Shown here: positions 27,008-37,428 of the stretch, in pieces | Layout: every line of letters begins with the position of its first letter | Numbering within the stretch: position 1 is the first letter of the stretch | Assembly: GCF_014170375.1 (NCBI RefSeq) | Contig: NZ_LZZW01000012.1 | Coordinates: forward strand, 248,001 to 312,000 | Length of the DNA stretch: 64,000 nucleotides | From: Variovorax sp. UMC13 | GTDB taxonomy: Bacteria; Pseudomonadota; Gammaproteobacteria; Burkholderiales; Burkholderiaceae_C | Direction: 5' to 3' | Notes under the pieces: model-generated | Told to the model about the DNA's origin: nothing | Seen by the model: only the letters and a program-made list of their open reading frames with translations | The model's database searches: none | Program-made: the position numbers and the translations under genes

Positions 27008-27130
27008 ATTGATGGTGCAGAAAGCGTAGCGAGCGGCCCGAACGTGCGGCGAGGAGCGGAGCCGTACTTCGGTACGGTGAGCACCACAGCCGCGCGATCG
27101 GGTCGCGCAGTAGCTTTATGCGCCATCAAT
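27008..27130. repeat. 123-bp imperfect palindromic element between ftsZ and lpxC
   Basis: Ends are ATTGATGGTGCA (27008-27019) and, on the other strand, ATTGATGGCGCA (27130-27119). The two halves align over about 60 bases with roughly 70% identity and meet at a perfect CCGTAC-TTCG-GTACGG hairpin (27062-27077) with a UUCG tetraloop. The right end overlaps the last codons of ftsZ and contains its TGA. The transcript would fold into one long hairpin, which may terminate, process or stabilise the ftsZ mRNA ahead of lpxC. The size and terminal inverted repeats also fit a MITE/REP-type element; no target-site duplication is obvious. Confidence 0.7.
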
Positions 27131-28334
27131 CCGCTTGGCGGCGCAGGAAGGCGGGGATCTCGAAGTCGTCCATGCCGCCCGAAGACAGCGCGTCGACCTT
27201 GGCCGCGGCCATCGTGCGGTTGGTGCGCCACACGCTGGGCACCGCCATGCCTTCGTAGTTGGGCTGGCCGTGCGCGCCGGCGTGGCCCATGCCACCCATG
27301 GTCGGCACATTGAACGGGATGTTGTCGGTGCCGGTGCGGATCACTTCCAGCAGCGGCGCCTGGCGGCGTGCGTCGGCGCGCGACAGGCCGGTGGCGACCA
27401 CCGTCACGCGCATCTCGTCGCCCAGGTTCTCGTCGTAGGCGGCGCCGTAGATCACGTGCGCGTCGGGCGAAGCGTAGGCGCGGATGGTGTTCATCGCCAG
27501 CTTCGATTCCGACAGCTTCAGCGAGCCCTTCGACGCGGTCACCAGCACCAGCACGCCCTTGGCGCCAGAGAGGTCGATGCCTTCGAGCAGCGGGCAGGCC
27601 ACGGCCTGTTCGGCGGCGATGCGCGCGCGGTCCGGGCCGCTGGCCGCGGCCGTGCCCATCATGGCCTTGCCGGGTTCGCCCATCACGGTGCGCACGTCTT
27701 CGAAGTCGACGTTCACGCCGCCGTACTCGTTGATGATTTCCGAGATGCCGCCGACGGCGTTCTTCAGCACGTCGTTGGCGTGCGCGAAGGCTTCCGCCTG
27801 CGTCACGTCCTCGCCCAGCACTTCGAGCAGCTTCTCGTTCAGGATCACGATCAGCGAGTCGACGTTGGCTTCGAGCTCGGCCAGGCCGCTGTCGGCGTTG
27901 GTCATGCGCTTGCCGCCTTCCCAGTCGAAGGGCTTGGTCACCACGCCCACGGTCAGGATGCCCATTTCCTTGGCGATGCGCGCGATCACGGGGGCCGCGC
28001 CGGTGCCGGTGCCGCCGCCCATGCCGGCGGTGATGAACAGCATGTGCGCGCCGTCGATGGCCGCGCGGATCTCGTCCACCGCCAGCTCGGCCGCTTCACG
28101 GCCCTTGTCCGGCTTGCCGCCGGCGCCCAGGCCGTTGTTGCCCAGCTGGATCAGCTTGGGCGCGTTGCTGCGCGACAGCGCCTGCGCATCGGTGTTCGCG
28201 CAGGAGAACTGCACGCCCTGCACGCCGCGCTCGATCATGTGCGCGACCGCGTTGCCGCCGCCGCCGCCGACGCCGATCACCTTGATCTGGGTGCCTTGGT
28301 TGAACTCTTCCATTTCGATCATTTCGATGGCCAT
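27126..28334 (-). CDS. ftsZ: Cell division protein FtsZ
   Basis: 402-residue tubulin-like GTPase that forms the Z-ring. The tubulin signature GGGTGTG is at 106-112, the N-terminal nucleotide loop GVGGGGGNAV at 21-30, and the T7 loop GVNVDFEDVRTVM holds the catalytic Asp. A 50-residue variable linker ends in the conserved tail DDFEIPAFLRRQAD, the FtsA/ZipA-binding peptide. AGGAG, 7 bases before ATG 28334, fixes the start, so the N-terminus carries an extra MAIEMIEMEEFNQG. It is 163 bp from ftsA, the widest gap in the cluster apart from ftsZ-lpxC, leaving space for a private promoter. Confidence 0.98.
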   Translation of the reverse strand: MAIEMIEMEEFNQGTQIKVIGVGGGGGNAVAHMIERGVQGVQFSCANTDAQALSRSNAPKLIQLGNNGLGAGGKPDKGREAAELAVDEIRAAIDGAHMLFITAGMGGGTGTGAAPVIARIAKEMGILTVGVVTKPFDWEGGKRMTNADSGLAELEANVDSLIVILNEKLLEVLGEDVTQAEAFAHANDVLKNAVGGISEIINEYGGVNVDFEDVRTVMGEPGKAMMGTAAASGPDRARIAAEQAVACPLLEGIDLSGAKGVLVLVTASKGSLKLSESKLAMNTIRAYASPDAHVIYGAAYDENLGDEMRVTVVATGLSRADARRQAPLLEVIRTGTDNIPFNVPTMGGMGHAGAHGQPNYEGMAVPSVWRTNRTMAAAKVDALSSGGMDDFEIPAFLRRQAD

Positions 28335-28372
28335 TTGGAACTCCTAATTTCTTGCTGCTGCAGTTGCTGTTG

Positions 28373-28449
28373 TTTCAATGAATTTTTCTTGTCGTTCACC
28401 GGATGCGTGTCATGAGGGCGGCCCGGTGCGTCGCCATCGCTCATTGAAA
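28373..28449. promoter_or_regulatory. 9-bp inverted repeat spanning the ftsA-ftsZ gap
   Basis: TTTCAATGA (28373-28381) and TCATTGAAA (28441-28449) are perfect inverted copies, 59 bases apart, within the 163-bp ftsA-ftsZ gap (28335-28497). This AT-rich pair could be a split operator or a long-range stem in the ftsZ leader. A GTCATGA/ATGTCA pair nearby is weaker. No confident -35/-10 pair is visible. Confidence 0.3.
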
Positions 28450-28497
28450 TGACGAGGGGGGCTTCCGCGCGCCAGCCACAGTGGGTAATGCGTCATG

Positions 28498-29727
28498 TCA
28501 GAAGTTCCCCACGATGAAGTCCTTGAAGCGGCCGAAGGCCGTCTTCACCGAACCGTTTTTCTGGGCCACCTTGTAGCCGCGCATGCGGGCAAAGCGGGCT
28601 TCCTCGAGCAGGCCCATCACGGTCGCGGCACGGGGCTGGGCCACCATGTCGGACAGCGCGCTCGCATATTTGGGGATGCCGCGGCGCACCGGCTTGAGGA
28701 AGATGTCCTCGCCCAGTTCGACCATGCCCGGCATCACGGCGCTGCCGCCGGTCAGCACGATGCCCGACGACAGCACTTCCTCGTAGCCGGACTCGCGGAT
28801 CACCTGCTGCACCAGCGAGAAGATCTCCTCGATGCGCGGCTCGATCACGCCGGCCAGCGCCTGCTTGCTCAGCATGCGCGGGCCGCGGTCGCCCAGACCC
28901 GGCACTTCCACCTGGGTGTCGGGGTCGGCCAGCAGCTGCTTGGCGTAGCCGTTCTCGACCTTGATGTCCTCGGCGTCCTTGGTCGGGGTGCGCAGCGCCA
29001 TCGCGATGTCGCTGGTGATCAGGTCGCCCGCGATCGGGATCACCGCGGTGTGGCGGATCGCGCCGTTGGTGAAGATCGCCACGTCGGTGGTGCCGGCGCC
29101 GATGTCGACCAGGCACACGCCCAGTTCGCGCTCGTCCTCGGTCAGCACCGCCTGGCTCGAGGCCAGCGGGTTCAGCATCAGCTGGTCGACCTCGAGGCCG
29201 CAGCGGCGCACGCACTTGATGATGTTCTCGGCCGCGCTCTGGGCGCCGGTCACGATGTGCACCTTGGCTTCGAGGCGCATGCCGCTCATGCCGATCGGTT
29301 CCTTGACGTCCTGGCCGTCGATCACGAACTCCTGCGGTTCGACCAGCAGCAGGCGCTGGTCGCTCGAGATGTTGATCGCGCGCGCGGTCTCGACCACGCG
29401 GGCCACGTCGGCCGGCGTGACTTCCTTGTCCTTGACCGCCACCATGCCGCTGGAATTGATGCCGCGGATGTGGCTGCCGGTGATGCCGGTGTAGACCCGC
29501 CCGATCTTGCAGTCGGCCATCAGCTCGGCCTCCTTCAGGGCCTGCTGGATGCTCTGCACGGTGGCGTCGATGTTCACCACCACGCCGCGCTTCAGGCCGT
29601 TGCTCGGTGCCACCCCCAGGCCCGCGAGCTTGAGCTCGCCGTTGGGCAGCACCTCGGCCACCACCACCATCACCTTGGCGGTGCCGATGTCGAGGCCGAC
29701 AACCAGGTCTTTGTATTCTTTGGGCAT
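28498..29727 (-). CDS. ftsA: Cell division protein FtsA
   Basis: 409-residue actin-like ATPase tethering FtsZ to the membrane. The actin phosphate-1 loop is VVGLDIGTAKV (about 9-19), phosphate-2 VDIGAGTTDVAIF (about 205-217), and the adenosine loop GIVLTGGSAVMPGM. The amphipathic C-terminal membrane helix is visible as FGRFKDFIVGNF. Full length. ATG 29727 is 20 bases from ftsQ. Confidence 0.97.
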   Translation of the reverse strand: MPKEYKDLVVGLDIGTAKVMVVVAEVLPNGELKLAGLGVAPSNGLKRGVVVNIDATVQSIQQALKEAELMADCKIGRVYTGITGSHIRGINSSGMVAVKDKEVTPADVARVVETARAINISSDQRLLLVEPQEFVIDGQDVKEPIGMSGMRLEAKVHIVTGAQSAAENIIKCVRRCGLEVDQLMLNPLASSQAVLTEDERELGVCLVDIGAGTTDVAIFTNGAIRHTAVIPIAGDLITSDIAMALRTPTKDAEDIKVENGYAKQLLADPDTQVEVPGLGDRGPRMLSKQALAGVIEPRIEEIFSLVQQVIRESGYEEVLSSGIVLTGGSAVMPGMVELGEDIFLKPVRRGIPKYASALSDMVAQPRAATVMGLLEEARFARMRGYKVAQKNGSVKTAFGRFKDFIVGNF

Positions 29728-29747
29728 GAAATGTCCTCGGTATTCGC

Positions 29748-30530
29748 TTATTTCTTCTTGGGGTCGGTGACGACCGTGGTGACGCCGCGCATGCGCAGCG
29801 CATAACCCTCGTTGTGACGCAAGTCCGCGCCCTCCACCGAGGCCACGGTGCGCCCGTACTGCGCCGCCACCTGCTTCACGGTGCGCAGGAAACGCTCGGT
29901 GCGCACCACCACCTCTTCGCTGCGTCCACGGCCGAGCTCGACCGTGGCGCCGTTGTCCAGCAGCACATGCCAGCTGCCGCGGCTCGACAGGCCCAGTTCC
30001 TCGACCGTCAGGTCGTAGGGCTTGAACAGCGGCGCCAGCAGCCGGTACATGCCCAGCACTTGGCTGGCCTGCTCGATCGGACCGTCGAGGCGCGGCAGGT
30101 CGTCGTCGACCTCGGCCGTGTTGGCTTCGAACACTTCGCCGAAGCCATTGACCATCTTCGAGGCCGTCTCGTCGCCCCAGTGCGCGACCGGCACGTGCTC
30201 GGTCAGCGTGGCGCGCAGCCGGTTCGGAAACTCGCGCCGCACCACCGCCTTGCGCACCCACGGCACCGATTCGAAAGCCGTGCGCGCGCGCGCCAGGTCG
30301 ACAGTGAAGAAGTTGCCGGCCAGCTGCGGCGCCACGTTGGCGCGCAGGGTGACCGCGTTGTTGTGCGTGACCTCGCCGTCGACCTTGAGGCCGGCGATCG
30401 GGAAGAAGGGCTGCCGCAGCACCCACCACGCGCCCGCCGCCAGCAACACCAGCGCGAACGACACGAACACCAGCGTGGCCGTGAAGTTCATCAGCTTGAC
30501 GTCGAAGGGGACGGGGGCGGTGGTGGCCAT
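29748..30530 (-). CDS. ftsQ: Cell division protein FtsQ
   Basis: 260-residue bitopic membrane protein of the divisome. A short cytoplasmic start, one membrane span (about 17-38), the POTRA domain (about 42-112; PIAGLKVDGEVTHNN) and the beta domain (about 115-250) follow the family order. It links FtsB/FtsL to the upstream divisome. It ends YALRMRGVTTVVTDPKKK. It is 4 bases from ddlB. Confidence 0.95.
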   Translation of the reverse strand: MATTAPVPFDVKLMNFTATLVFVSFALVLLAAGAWWVLRQPFFPIAGLKVDGEVTHNNAVTLRANVAPQLAGNFFTVDLARARTAFESVPWVRKAVVRREFPNRLRATLTEHVPVAHWGDETASKMVNGFGEVFEANTAEVDDDLPRLDGPIEQASQVLGMYRLLAPLFKPYDLTVEELGLSSRGSWHVLLDNGATVELGRGRSEEVVVRTERFLRTVKQVAAQYGRTVASVEGADLRHNEGYALRMRGVTTVVTDPKKK

Positions 30531-30534
30531 GGGG

Positions 30535-31518
30535 CTAGACCTTGCCTTCCGAATCGAGTGCGGCCGAAGCCAGAACGCGCACGCACAGGTCCTCGTAGGC
30601 GATGCCCACCGCGCGCGCCGACATCGGCACCAGCGAATGGGTGGTCATGCCGGGCGAGGTGTTCATCTCGAGCAGGAAGGGCTTGCGGTCGCTGGCGCGG
30701 ATCATCACGTCCGCACGGCCCCAGCCGCGGCAGCCCAGCGTGCGGTAGGCGGCCAGCGCGATGCGCTGGATCTCGCGTTCCTCGGCCTCGGGCAGGCCGC
30801 TCGGGCAGTGGTACTTCACGTCGTCGGTGAAGTACTTGTTCTGGTAGTCGTAGGCGCCTTCGGGCGCGGCGATGCGCACCACCGGCAACGCCTGCGCGTC
30901 GAGGCCGTGGCCCAGCACCGCGCAGGTGACTTCCTCGCCCTCGATGAATTCCTCGCACAGCACGTCGGCGTCGTACTTCGCCGACAAGGTGACCGCGTCC
31001 TGCATCTCGGAGTAGCCCTGCACCTTGGTCACGCCGATGGACGAACCCTCGCGCGGCGGCTTGACGATCAGCGGCAGGCCCAGCAGGTCGGGCACCACGC
31101 GGACCTGCTCGCGGCTCTGCTGGTCGGCCGCCAGGCGCACGTACTTGGGCGTGGGCAGGCCGTCGGCCACCCAGATGCGCTTGGTCATGACCTTGTCCAT
31201 CGCCACGCTCGAGGCCATCACGCCCGAGCCGGTGTAGGGGATGCCGAGCAGCTCGAGCGCGCCCTGCACCGTGCCGTCTTCGCCGTGACGGCCGTGCAGC
31301 GCGATGAAGCAGCGCGCGAAGCCTTCGCGCTTGAGCTCGACCAGCTCGCGTTCGGCCGGGTCGAAGGCATGGGCGTCGACGCCGCGCGCGCGCAGCGCCT
31401 CCAGCACGCCGGTGCCCGAGAGGATGGAGATGTCGCGCTCGGCCGAGGTGCCGCCGAACAGCACGGCGACCTTGCCCAGGGAGGAAACGGAAGAAGTGGG
31501 AATGGATGGTGTGCTCAC
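30535..31518 (-). CDS. ddlB: D-alanine--D-alanine ligase
   Basis: 327-residue ATP-grasp ligase joining two D-Ala for the UDP-MurNAc-pentapeptide. Motifs: [18 protein letters not shown] (about 18-35), [13 protein letters not shown], the Ser-containing loop [13 protein letters not shown], and [14 protein letters not shown] with the Mg-binding Glu and Asn. The start is GTG 31518: there is no in-frame ATG ahead of the conserved GKVAVLFGG, and GTG 31518 overlaps the murC stop (GTGA). Confidence 0.96.
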   Translation of the reverse strand: MSTPSIPTSSVSSLGKVAVLFGGTSAERDISILSGTGVLEALRARGVDAHAFDPAERELVELKREGFARCFIALHGRHGEDGTVQGALELLGIPYTGSGVMASSVAMDKVMTKRIWVADGLPTPKYVRLAADQQSREQVRVVPDLLGLPLIVKPPREGSSIGVTKVQGYSEMQDAVTLSAKYDADVLCEEFIEGEEVTCAVLGHGLDAQALPVVRIAAPEGAYDYQNKYFTDDVKYHCPSGLPEAEEREIQRIALAAYRTLGCRGWGRADVMIRASDRKPFLLEMNTSPGMTTHSLVPMSARAVGIAYEDLCVRVLASAALDSEGKV

Positions 31519-32972
31519 AGTGCACGCCCCTCGGAGGTGAAAGAAACCGTCTTCGGCGAAGCGGCCGCGCCGCCCAGCTCGACCACCCGGCCCGGCACCG
31601 CGCCGATCGAGCCGGCGCCCATGCAGACCACGACATCGCCCGCACGGGCGTTGTCCAGGATGGCCTGCGCCATCGCGCCGATCTCGTCGACGAACACCGG
31701 CTCGACCTTGCCGGCCACGCGCAATGCGCGCGTCAGGGCCCGGCCGTCGGCGGCCACGATCGGCGCCTCGCCGGCCGCATAGACCTCGCTCAGCAGCACT
31801 GCGTCGGCGGTGCCCAGCACCTTGACGAAGTCCTCGAAGCAGTCGCGCGTGCGGGTGAAGCGGTGCGGCTGGAAGGCCAGCACCAACCGGCGGCCCGGGA
31901 AGGCGCCGCGCGCGGCGGCGATGGTGGCCGCCATCTCGACCGGATGGTGGCCGTAGTCCTCGATCAGCGTGAAGGCGCCGGCAGTGGCCGCGTCCTTCGC
32001 CACCACGTCGCCGTAGCTCTGGAAGCGCCGGCCCACGCCCTTGAAGTCGGCCAGGCCGCGCTGCACGGCTTCGTCGGGCACGCCGAGCTCGACCGCCATC
32101 GCGATCACCGACAGCGCGTTGAGCACGTTGTGCTCGCCCGCCAGGTTGAGCACGATGTCCAGGTCGGGCAGCGTCACGCCGTTGCGGCGCTGCGCGGTGA
32201 AGTGCATCTGCGCGCCCACCGCGCGCACGTTGACCGCGCGAACCTGGGCTTCTTCGTTGAAGCCGTAGCTGGTCACCGGACAGGTCACCTCGGGCACGAT
32301 GGCGCGCACCGCGGCGTCGTCGGTGCACAGGATCGCCACGCCGTAGAAGGGCATGCGGTGCAGGAAGTCGACAAAGGCCTTCTTGAGGTTGCCGAAGTCG
32401 TGCCCGTAGGTCTCCATGTGGTCGGCGTCGATGTTCGTGACCACCGCCATCACCGGCAGCAGGTTCAGGAACGAAGCATCCGATTCGTCGGCCTCGACCA
32501 CGATGTAGTCGCCGCTGCCCAGCTGCGCATTGGCACCGGCGCTGTTGAGCCGGCCGCCGATCACGAAGGTCGGGTCGAGCCCGGCCGCGGCCAGCACGCT
32601 GGCCGCCAGGCTGGTGGTGGTGGTCTTGCCGTGGGTGCCGGCGATCGCGATGCCCTGCTTGAGGCGCATCAACTCGGCCAGCATCATGGCGCGCGGCACC
32701 ACCGGGATGCGCTTCTCGCGCGCGGCCAGCACCTCGGGGTTCTCGGACTGCACCGCGGTCGAGGTCACGACCGCATCGGCGCCCGCGATGTTGGCCGCGG
32801 CATGGCCCACGTAGGTGGTGATGCCCAGGCCCGCGAGCCGGCGCAGCGTGGCGCTGTCGCTCAGGTCGGAGCCGGAGATCTGGTAGCCCAGGTTGAACAG
32901 CACCTCGGCGATGCCGCTCATGCCGGCGCCGCCCAGGCCGACGAAGTGGATGTGGCGGATGGCGTGCTTCAT
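31515..32972 (-). CDS. murC: UDP-N-acetylmuramate--L-alanine ligase
   Basis: 485-residue Mur ligase adding L-Ala to UDP-MurNAc. The N-terminal domain has [21 protein letters not shown] (in part, about 9-26), the P-loop is [10 protein letters not shown] (about 114-123), and the central domain has [10 protein letters not shown] and [11 protein letters not shown]. Normal length. ATG 32972 overlaps the murG stop by 4 bases, and its own stop overlaps ddlB. Confidence 0.97.
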   Translation of the reverse strand: MKHAIRHIHFVGLGGAGMSGIAEVLFNLGYQISGSDLSDSATLRRLAGLGITTYVGHAAANIAGADAVVTSTAVQSENPEVLAAREKRIPVVPRAMMLAELMRLKQGIAIAGTHGKTTTTSLAASVLAAAGLDPTFVIGGRLNSAGANAQLGSGDYIVVEADESDASFLNLLPVMAVVTNIDADHMETYGHDFGNLKKAFVDFLHRMPFYGVAILCTDDAAVRAIVPEVTCPVTSYGFNEEAQVRAVNVRAVGAQMHFTAQRRNGVTLPDLDIVLNLAGEHNVLNALSVIAMAVELGVPDEAVQRGLADFKGVGRRFQSYGDVVAKDAATAGAFTLIEDYGHHPVEMAATIAAARGAFPGRRLVLAFQPHRFTRTRDCFEDFVKVLGTADAVLLSEVYAAGEAPIVAADGRALTRALRVAGKVEPVFVDEIGAMAQAILDNARAGDVVVCMGAGSIGAVPGRVVELGGAAASPKTVSFTSEGRAL

Positions 32973-34054
32973 GCGCGGCTCCCCTTCTTCCTTTTGTCGG
33001 CCAGTTCTTCGCAGGCGCGGACCACCAGGTCGACCGCCTCGGTCTTCTGCATCGTCTTGGCCTTCGAGGCCTTGTCCACCAGGGTGGTTCTTTCGGTTTT
33101 CTGTAGCAAGTCAGCCAGCAATTCGGGAGTGAGTTCGGTCTGCTGGACGAGCCAGCCGCCACCCGCGTCGACCAGGAATCGCGCGTTGGTGGTCTGGTGG
33201 TCGTCCACCGCCGAGGGGAAAGGCACGAACAGCGCTGCTGCGCCGACGGCCGCGATTTCGGTGACGGTGCTGGCACCGGCGCGCGCGACGATAAGGTCGG
33301 CCGTGGCGTAGGCCTCGGCCGTATCGTCGATGAAGGGGGTGAGCTCGGCGTCGACGCCGGCGGCCGCATAGTTGGCGCGCAGCTCGTCGATCTGCTTGGC
33401 GCCGCTCTGGTGCAGCACGATCGGCCGCTCGGCGGGCGCGATGCGCGCCAGCGCCTGCGGCACGATGGTGTTGAGCGCGCGCGCGCCCAGGCTGCCGCCC
33501 ACGACCAGCAGCTTCAACGGACCGCTGCGGCCCAGGAAGCGCACGACCGGGTCGGGCTGCGAAGTGAAGGCCGCGCGCAGCGGGTTGCCGACCCATTCGG
33601 CGTTCTTCAGCACCTTCGGGAAGGCGGTGAAGACCCGGTTCGCGACGCTGGCCAGCACCTTGTTGGCCAGGCCCGCGACCGAGTTCTGCTCGTGCAGCAC
33701 CAGCGGGCTGCCCAGCAGCACGCTCATCAGGCCGCCGGGGAAGGTGATGTAGCCGCCCAGGCCGATGACCACGTCGGGCCTCACGCGGCGCAGCACGCCG
33801 ACGCTCTGGGCGAAGGCGCGCAGCAGGCGCACCGGCAGCATCAGCACCGTGAGCGGACCCTTGCCGCGCAGGCCGCCGAACTGCACCGGCTCGAAGGCGA
33901 AGCCGCGCGGCGGCACCAGCTGCTGCTCCATGCTGCCGGGCGCGCCCAGCCAGTGCACGGTCCAGCCGCGCGCGCGCAGCGCCTCGGCCACGGCCAGGCC
34001 GGGGAAGATGTGGCCGCCGGTGCCGCCGGCCATCACGAGGGCCGTGCGCGTCAT
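32969..34054 (-). CDS. murG: UDP-GlcNAc:lipid I N-acetylglucosaminyltransferase MurG
   Basis: 361-residue GT28 glycosyltransferase making lipid II at the cytoplasmic face of the membrane. G-loops [19 protein letters not shown] (about 5-23), [23 protein letters not shown] and [10 protein letters not shown], and the C-terminal [15 protein letters not shown], are all present. The C-terminus ends in a basic KRKKGSRA tail. It overlaps ftsW (ATGA) and murC. Confidence 0.97.
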   Translation of the reverse strand: MTRTALVMAGGTGGHIFPGLAVAEALRARGWTVHWLGAPGSMEQQLVPPRGFAFEPVQFGGLRGKGPLTVLMLPVRLLRAFAQSVGVLRRVRPDVVIGLGGYITFPGGLMSVLLGSPLVLHEQNSVAGLANKVLASVANRVFTAFPKVLKNAEWVGNPLRAAFTSQPDPVVRFLGRSGPLKLLVVGGSLGARALNTIVPQALARIAPAERPIVLHQSGAKQIDELRANYAAAGVDAELTPFIDDTAEAYATADLIVARAGASTVTEIAAVGAAALFVPFPSAVDDHQTTNARFLVDAGGGWLVQQTELTPELLADLLQKTERTTLVDKASKAKTMQKTEAVDLVVRACEELADKRKKGSRA

Positions 34055-35349
34055 ACACGCCCCCCACGCATGAGGACCCGGTTCTCGTAGTCGACGCGCA
34101 GCACCACGGCCAGCGCGATCGAGATCATCAGGATCGCCGAGCCGCCGAAGCTCATCAACGGCAGGCCCAGGCCCTTGGTCGGCAGCGCGCCCAGGTTCAC
34201 GCCCATGTTGATGAAGGACTGGAAGCCGATCCAGATGCCGATGCCCTGCGCCACCAGGCCGGAGAACACGCGGTCGAGCGCGATCGCCTGGCGGCCGATG
34301 TGCATGATGCGGCGCGTGAGCCAGAGGAACAGGCCGATGACCAGCAGCACGCCGATCAGGCCGAACTCCTCGCCCAGCACGGCCAGCAGGAAGTCGGTGT
34401 GGGCCTCGGGCAGCCAGTGCAGCTTCTCGACGCTGCCGCCCAGCCCGACGCCGAAGATCTCGCCGCGGCCGATCGCGATCAGCGAGTGCGAGAGCTGGTA
34501 GCCCTTGCCCAGCGCGTGCGCTTCGCTGAAGGGGTCGAGGTAGGCAAAGATCCGCTCGCGCCGCCATTCGCTGGTCATCACGATCAGCGCGAAGGCCGCC
34601 ACCACCAGCGTGGCGATCACGAAGAACATGCGCGCGTTGACGCCGCCCAGGAACAGGATGCCCATCGCGATGACCGCGATCACCATGAAGGCGCCCATGT
34701 CGGGCTCGGCCAGCAGCAGCATGCCGACCACCACCACCGCCACGCCCATCGGCAGCACGGCGCGGAAGAAGCGCTCCTTGATCTCCATCTTGCGCACCAT
34801 GTAGCTGGCGGCATAGAGCACCATCGCGAGCTTGGCGAGCTCGGAGGGTTGGAAGTTCATGATGCCCAGCGGCAGCCAGCGACGCGCGCCGTTGACCACG
34901 CGGCCGATGTGCGGGATCAGCACCGCCACCAGCAGCAGCAGCGAGACGACGAACAGCCAGGGCGCGATGCGCTCCCAGGTCTGCATCGGGATCTGGAAGG
35001 CCAGCAGCGCCGCGACGAAGGCGATCGCGATGAACAGCACGTGGCGCGTGAGGAAAAACATCGGCCCGTAGCCGGCGCGCGCGAAACGCGGGTTGTCGGG
35101 CAGCGCGATCGAGGCCGAATAGACCATCACCGCGCCCCAGGCCAGCAGCGCCAGCGTGACCCACAGCAGCGCCTGGTCGAAGCCCAGCACGCGCATCGGC
35201 GCGGCCTTGGTCTGCGACATGGTGCCGCCGCCCAGCCGCACCGGCAGGTGCATCGGCAAGGCGTCGATGCCGCTCTTGGCGGCGCGCGTGAACCAGCCCT
35301 TGAGGCGGCCCGGCGCTTCGTTGGGGGTGGCGGCGCTGGCGTTGTTCAT
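34051..35349 (-). CDS. ftsW: Septal peptidoglycan polymerase FtsW (SEDS family)
   Basis: 432-residue SEDS glycosyltransferase with ten predicted membrane spans that works with FtsI. Family motifs: [30 protein letters not shown] (in part, about 175-194), LLAEPDMG with the key Asp, and [19 protein letters not shown] 50-residue Ala/Gly/Pro-containing cytoplasmic leader precedes the first span. ATG 35349 overlaps the murD stop. Further in-frame ATGs (for example at [10 protein letters not shown]) cannot be excluded. Confidence 0.96.
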   Translation of the reverse strand: MNNASAATPNEAPGRLKGWFTRAAKSGIDALPMHLPVRLGGGTMSQTKAAPMRVLGFDQALLWVTLALLAWGAVMVYSASIALPDNPRFARAGYGPMFFLTRHVLFIAIAFVAALLAFQIPMQTWERIAPWLFVVSLLLLVAVLIPHIGRVVNGARRWLPLGIMNFQPSELAKLAMVLYAASYMVRKMEIKERFFRAVLPMGVAVVVVGMLLLAEPDMGAFMVIAVIAMGILFLGGVNARMFFVIATLVVAAFALIVMTSEWRRERIFAYLDPFSEAHALGKGYQLSHSLIAIGRGEIFGVGLGGSVEKLHWLPEAHTDFLLAVLGEEFGLIGVLLVIGLFLWLTRRIMHIGRQAIALDRVFSGLVAQGIGIWIGFQSFINMGVNLGALPTKGLGLPLMSFGGSAILMISIALAVVLRVDYENRVLMRGGRV

Positions 35350-37421
35350 GCCGAATGTCCTTCGTCGATGCCGTCGTAGGACGACTCGGGCAGGGCCTGC
35401 ACCGCTTCGCAGAACACCGCGGCGCGGTGGCCGTAGTCCCTGAACATGTCGAAGCTCGCGCAGGCCGGCGACAGCAGCACCGCGTCGCCCGGATGGGCGC
35501 GGCGCGCGGCCAGCTGCACGGCCTGTTCCATCGACTCGGCGTGCACGATCGTGACGCCGGTGTCGGCCAGCGCGGCCTCGATCACCGGCGCGTCGCGCCC
35601 GATCAGCACCACCGCGCGCGCGAACTGGCGCACCGGCGCGGCCAGCGGCGTGAAGTCCTGGCCCTTGCCGTCGCCGCCCAGGATCGCGACCACGCGGCGC
35701 TCGGCGCCGAGGCCGCCCAGCGCGGCCACGGTGGCGCCCACGTTGGTGCCCTTGCTGTCGTCGAAGTATTCGACCTGGTCGAGGATCGCGACCGACTCGA
35801 CGCGGTGCGGCTCGCCCTGGTACTCGCGCAGGCCGTAGAGCATCGGGCCCAGCGGGCAGCCGGCGGCGCTGGCCAGCGCGAGCGCGGCCAGCGCGTTGAG
35901 CGCGTTGTGCTGGCCGCGGATGCGCAGCGCATCGGCGGGCATCAGGCGCTGCAGGATGATGTCCTCTTCCTGCGCCGCCGCGCCGCGCTTGCGCTTGATG
36001 GTTTCGTCGGCCTCGAGCGCGCGCACCAGCCAGGTCATGCCGTTGACGCGTTCGATGCCGAAGTCGGAGGGCCGCAGCGGCAGGCCGGCGCCGAAGGTGA
36101 TATGGGTGCGGATCTGCGGGCGCTGCAGCTTGACGCGCACCGGCGGCGGCAGCATCGCCATCACGCCGGCGTCGTCGCGGTTGAGGATCATCAGGCCGCG
36201 CGCGCCGAAGATGCGCTGCTTGGCGCCGGCATACGCCGCCATGTCGCCGTGCCAGTCCAGATGGTCCTGCGTGAGGTTGAGCACGGTCGCGGCCGTGGGC
36301 TCGAAGCCCTGCACGCCGTCGAGCTGGAAGCTGGAGAGTTCGAGCACCCAGACCTCGGGCAGCGTGTCGGCATCGAGGTGCGCGCTCAGCGTGTCGAGCA
36401 GGGTCGGGCCGATGTTGCCGGCCACGGCCACGGTCTTGCCGGCGCGCTCGACCAGCTGGCCGGTGAGCGCGGTGACGGTGGTCTTGCCGTTGGTGCCGGT
36501 GATGGCCAGCACCGCGGGCTCGTAGCCCTTGGGCACGGCGACCTCGACGACCGGCGGCGCTTCGGCCACCGGCGCGGCTTCCTCGACCGCGGCCGAAGCC
36601 GGGTTCGAGACCGCCAGTTCGGCGATGCGGGCGACGAACTCGGCCGCCTCCTTGGCGGCGCTGGGAACGTAGGGCTGGCCGGCGGTCGGCTGGCGAAGGG
36701 CTGCGGCGGGCGCGACCGCGGCGGCGGGCACGGCCTGCGCCTCGGTCGCGGCGGCATCGGCCGGCTCGGCTTCTTCGGGCTGCGCCACCGCCACATGGGT
36801 CGACGGATCGCGCGGCGCGCTCTCGGCCATCGCGCTCGGCGTGGCGGCCGGTTCGGGCTCGACGGCTTCCGCTTCGATCGCTTCGGTCGGCAGGACCGCC
36901 TCGACCGATGCCGACTCGGACGGCGGCACCACGGCCTCCGGCGCTTCGGCAGGCGCCGGCGCTTCCGGCACCGCCTCGGCGGCGGCCGGTTCTTCGATCG
37001 TCTGCGGCGCCATCTCGATCTGCATCTGGGCGTCGGGCTCGGCTTCGGGCTCGGCCACCACCGGCGGCAGTTCGACCGTGCGCAGGTCGCTCAGCGCGCG
37101 CGCGAACAGGTCGAGTTCGCCGCCCACCGGCAGGCCGACCGCGCGCGCCGCATCGACCACCGGGGCCAGCGTGGCGGGCGTCAGGCCGGGCGAGCAGTAC
37201 ACGGCGCGCACAGAAGTGCCCTCGATCAGCGCGGCGCTCAGCGGACCGCCGACGAAGGCCACGTCGGGCCATTCGGCCTGCAGCCGGCCGAGCAGCGCCG
37301 GCGCTTCGCGCGTGTCGGCCACCGTGACCCGCGCGCCGTGGCGCGCGCACCAGCGCGCCATCGCCAGCCCAGACGCACCAAGGCCGAGGACGAGGACGGG
37401 GAGGTCTTTCAGATGCCGCAT
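35346..37421 (-). CDS. murD: UDP-MurNAc-L-Ala--D-glutamate ligase with a large inserted low-complexity region
   Basis: 691 residues, against about 440-500 for typical MurD. The N-terminal Rossmann part runs normally ([15 protein letters not shown] at about 11-25; [16 protein letters not shown] at 101-110). About 190 residues of Ala/Glu/Pro/Val then intervene (about 112-300, genomic 36520-37090) before the P-loop [11 protein letters not shown] (307-317). The remainder has [33 protein letters not shown] and [10 protein letters not shown], all as expected. A smaller charged loop ([15 protein letters not shown]) follows near 485-500. The insertion falls between domains, so catalysis may be intact. 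It lies 7 bases from mraY. Confidence 0.95.
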   Translation of the reverse strand: MRHLKDLPVLVLGLGASGLAMARWCARHGARVTVADTREAPALLGRLQAEWPDVAFVGGPLSAALIEGTSVRAVYCSPGLTPATLAPVVDAARAVGLPVGGELDLFARALSDLRTVELPPVVAEPEAEPDAQMQIEMAPQTIEEPAAAEAVPEAPAPAEAPEAVVPPSESASVEAVLPTEAIEAEAVEPEPAATPSAMAESAPRDPSTHVAVAQPEEAEPADAAATEAQAVPAAAVAPAAALRQPTAGQPYVPSAAKEAAEFVARIAELAVSNPASAAVEEAAPVAEAPPVVEVAVPKGYEPAVLAITGTNGKTTVTALTGQLVERAGKTVAVAGNIGPTLLDTLSAHLDADTLPEVWVLELSSFQLDGVQGFEPTAATVLNLTQDHLDWHGDMAAYAGAKQRIFGARGLMILNRDDAGVMAMLPPPVRVKLQRPQIRTHITFGAGLPLRPSDFGIERVNGMTWLVRALEADETIKRKRGAAAQEEDIILQRLMPADALRIRGQHNALNALAALALASAAGCPLGPMLYGLREYQGEPHRVESVAILDQVEYFDDSKGTNVGATVAALGGLGAERRVVAILGGDGKGQDFTPLAAPVRQFARAVVLIGRDAPVIEAALADTGVTIVHAESMEQAVQLAARRAHPGDAVLLSPACASFDMFRDYGHRAAVFCEAVQALPESSYDGIDEGHSA

Positions 37422-37428
37422 GGTCTCG

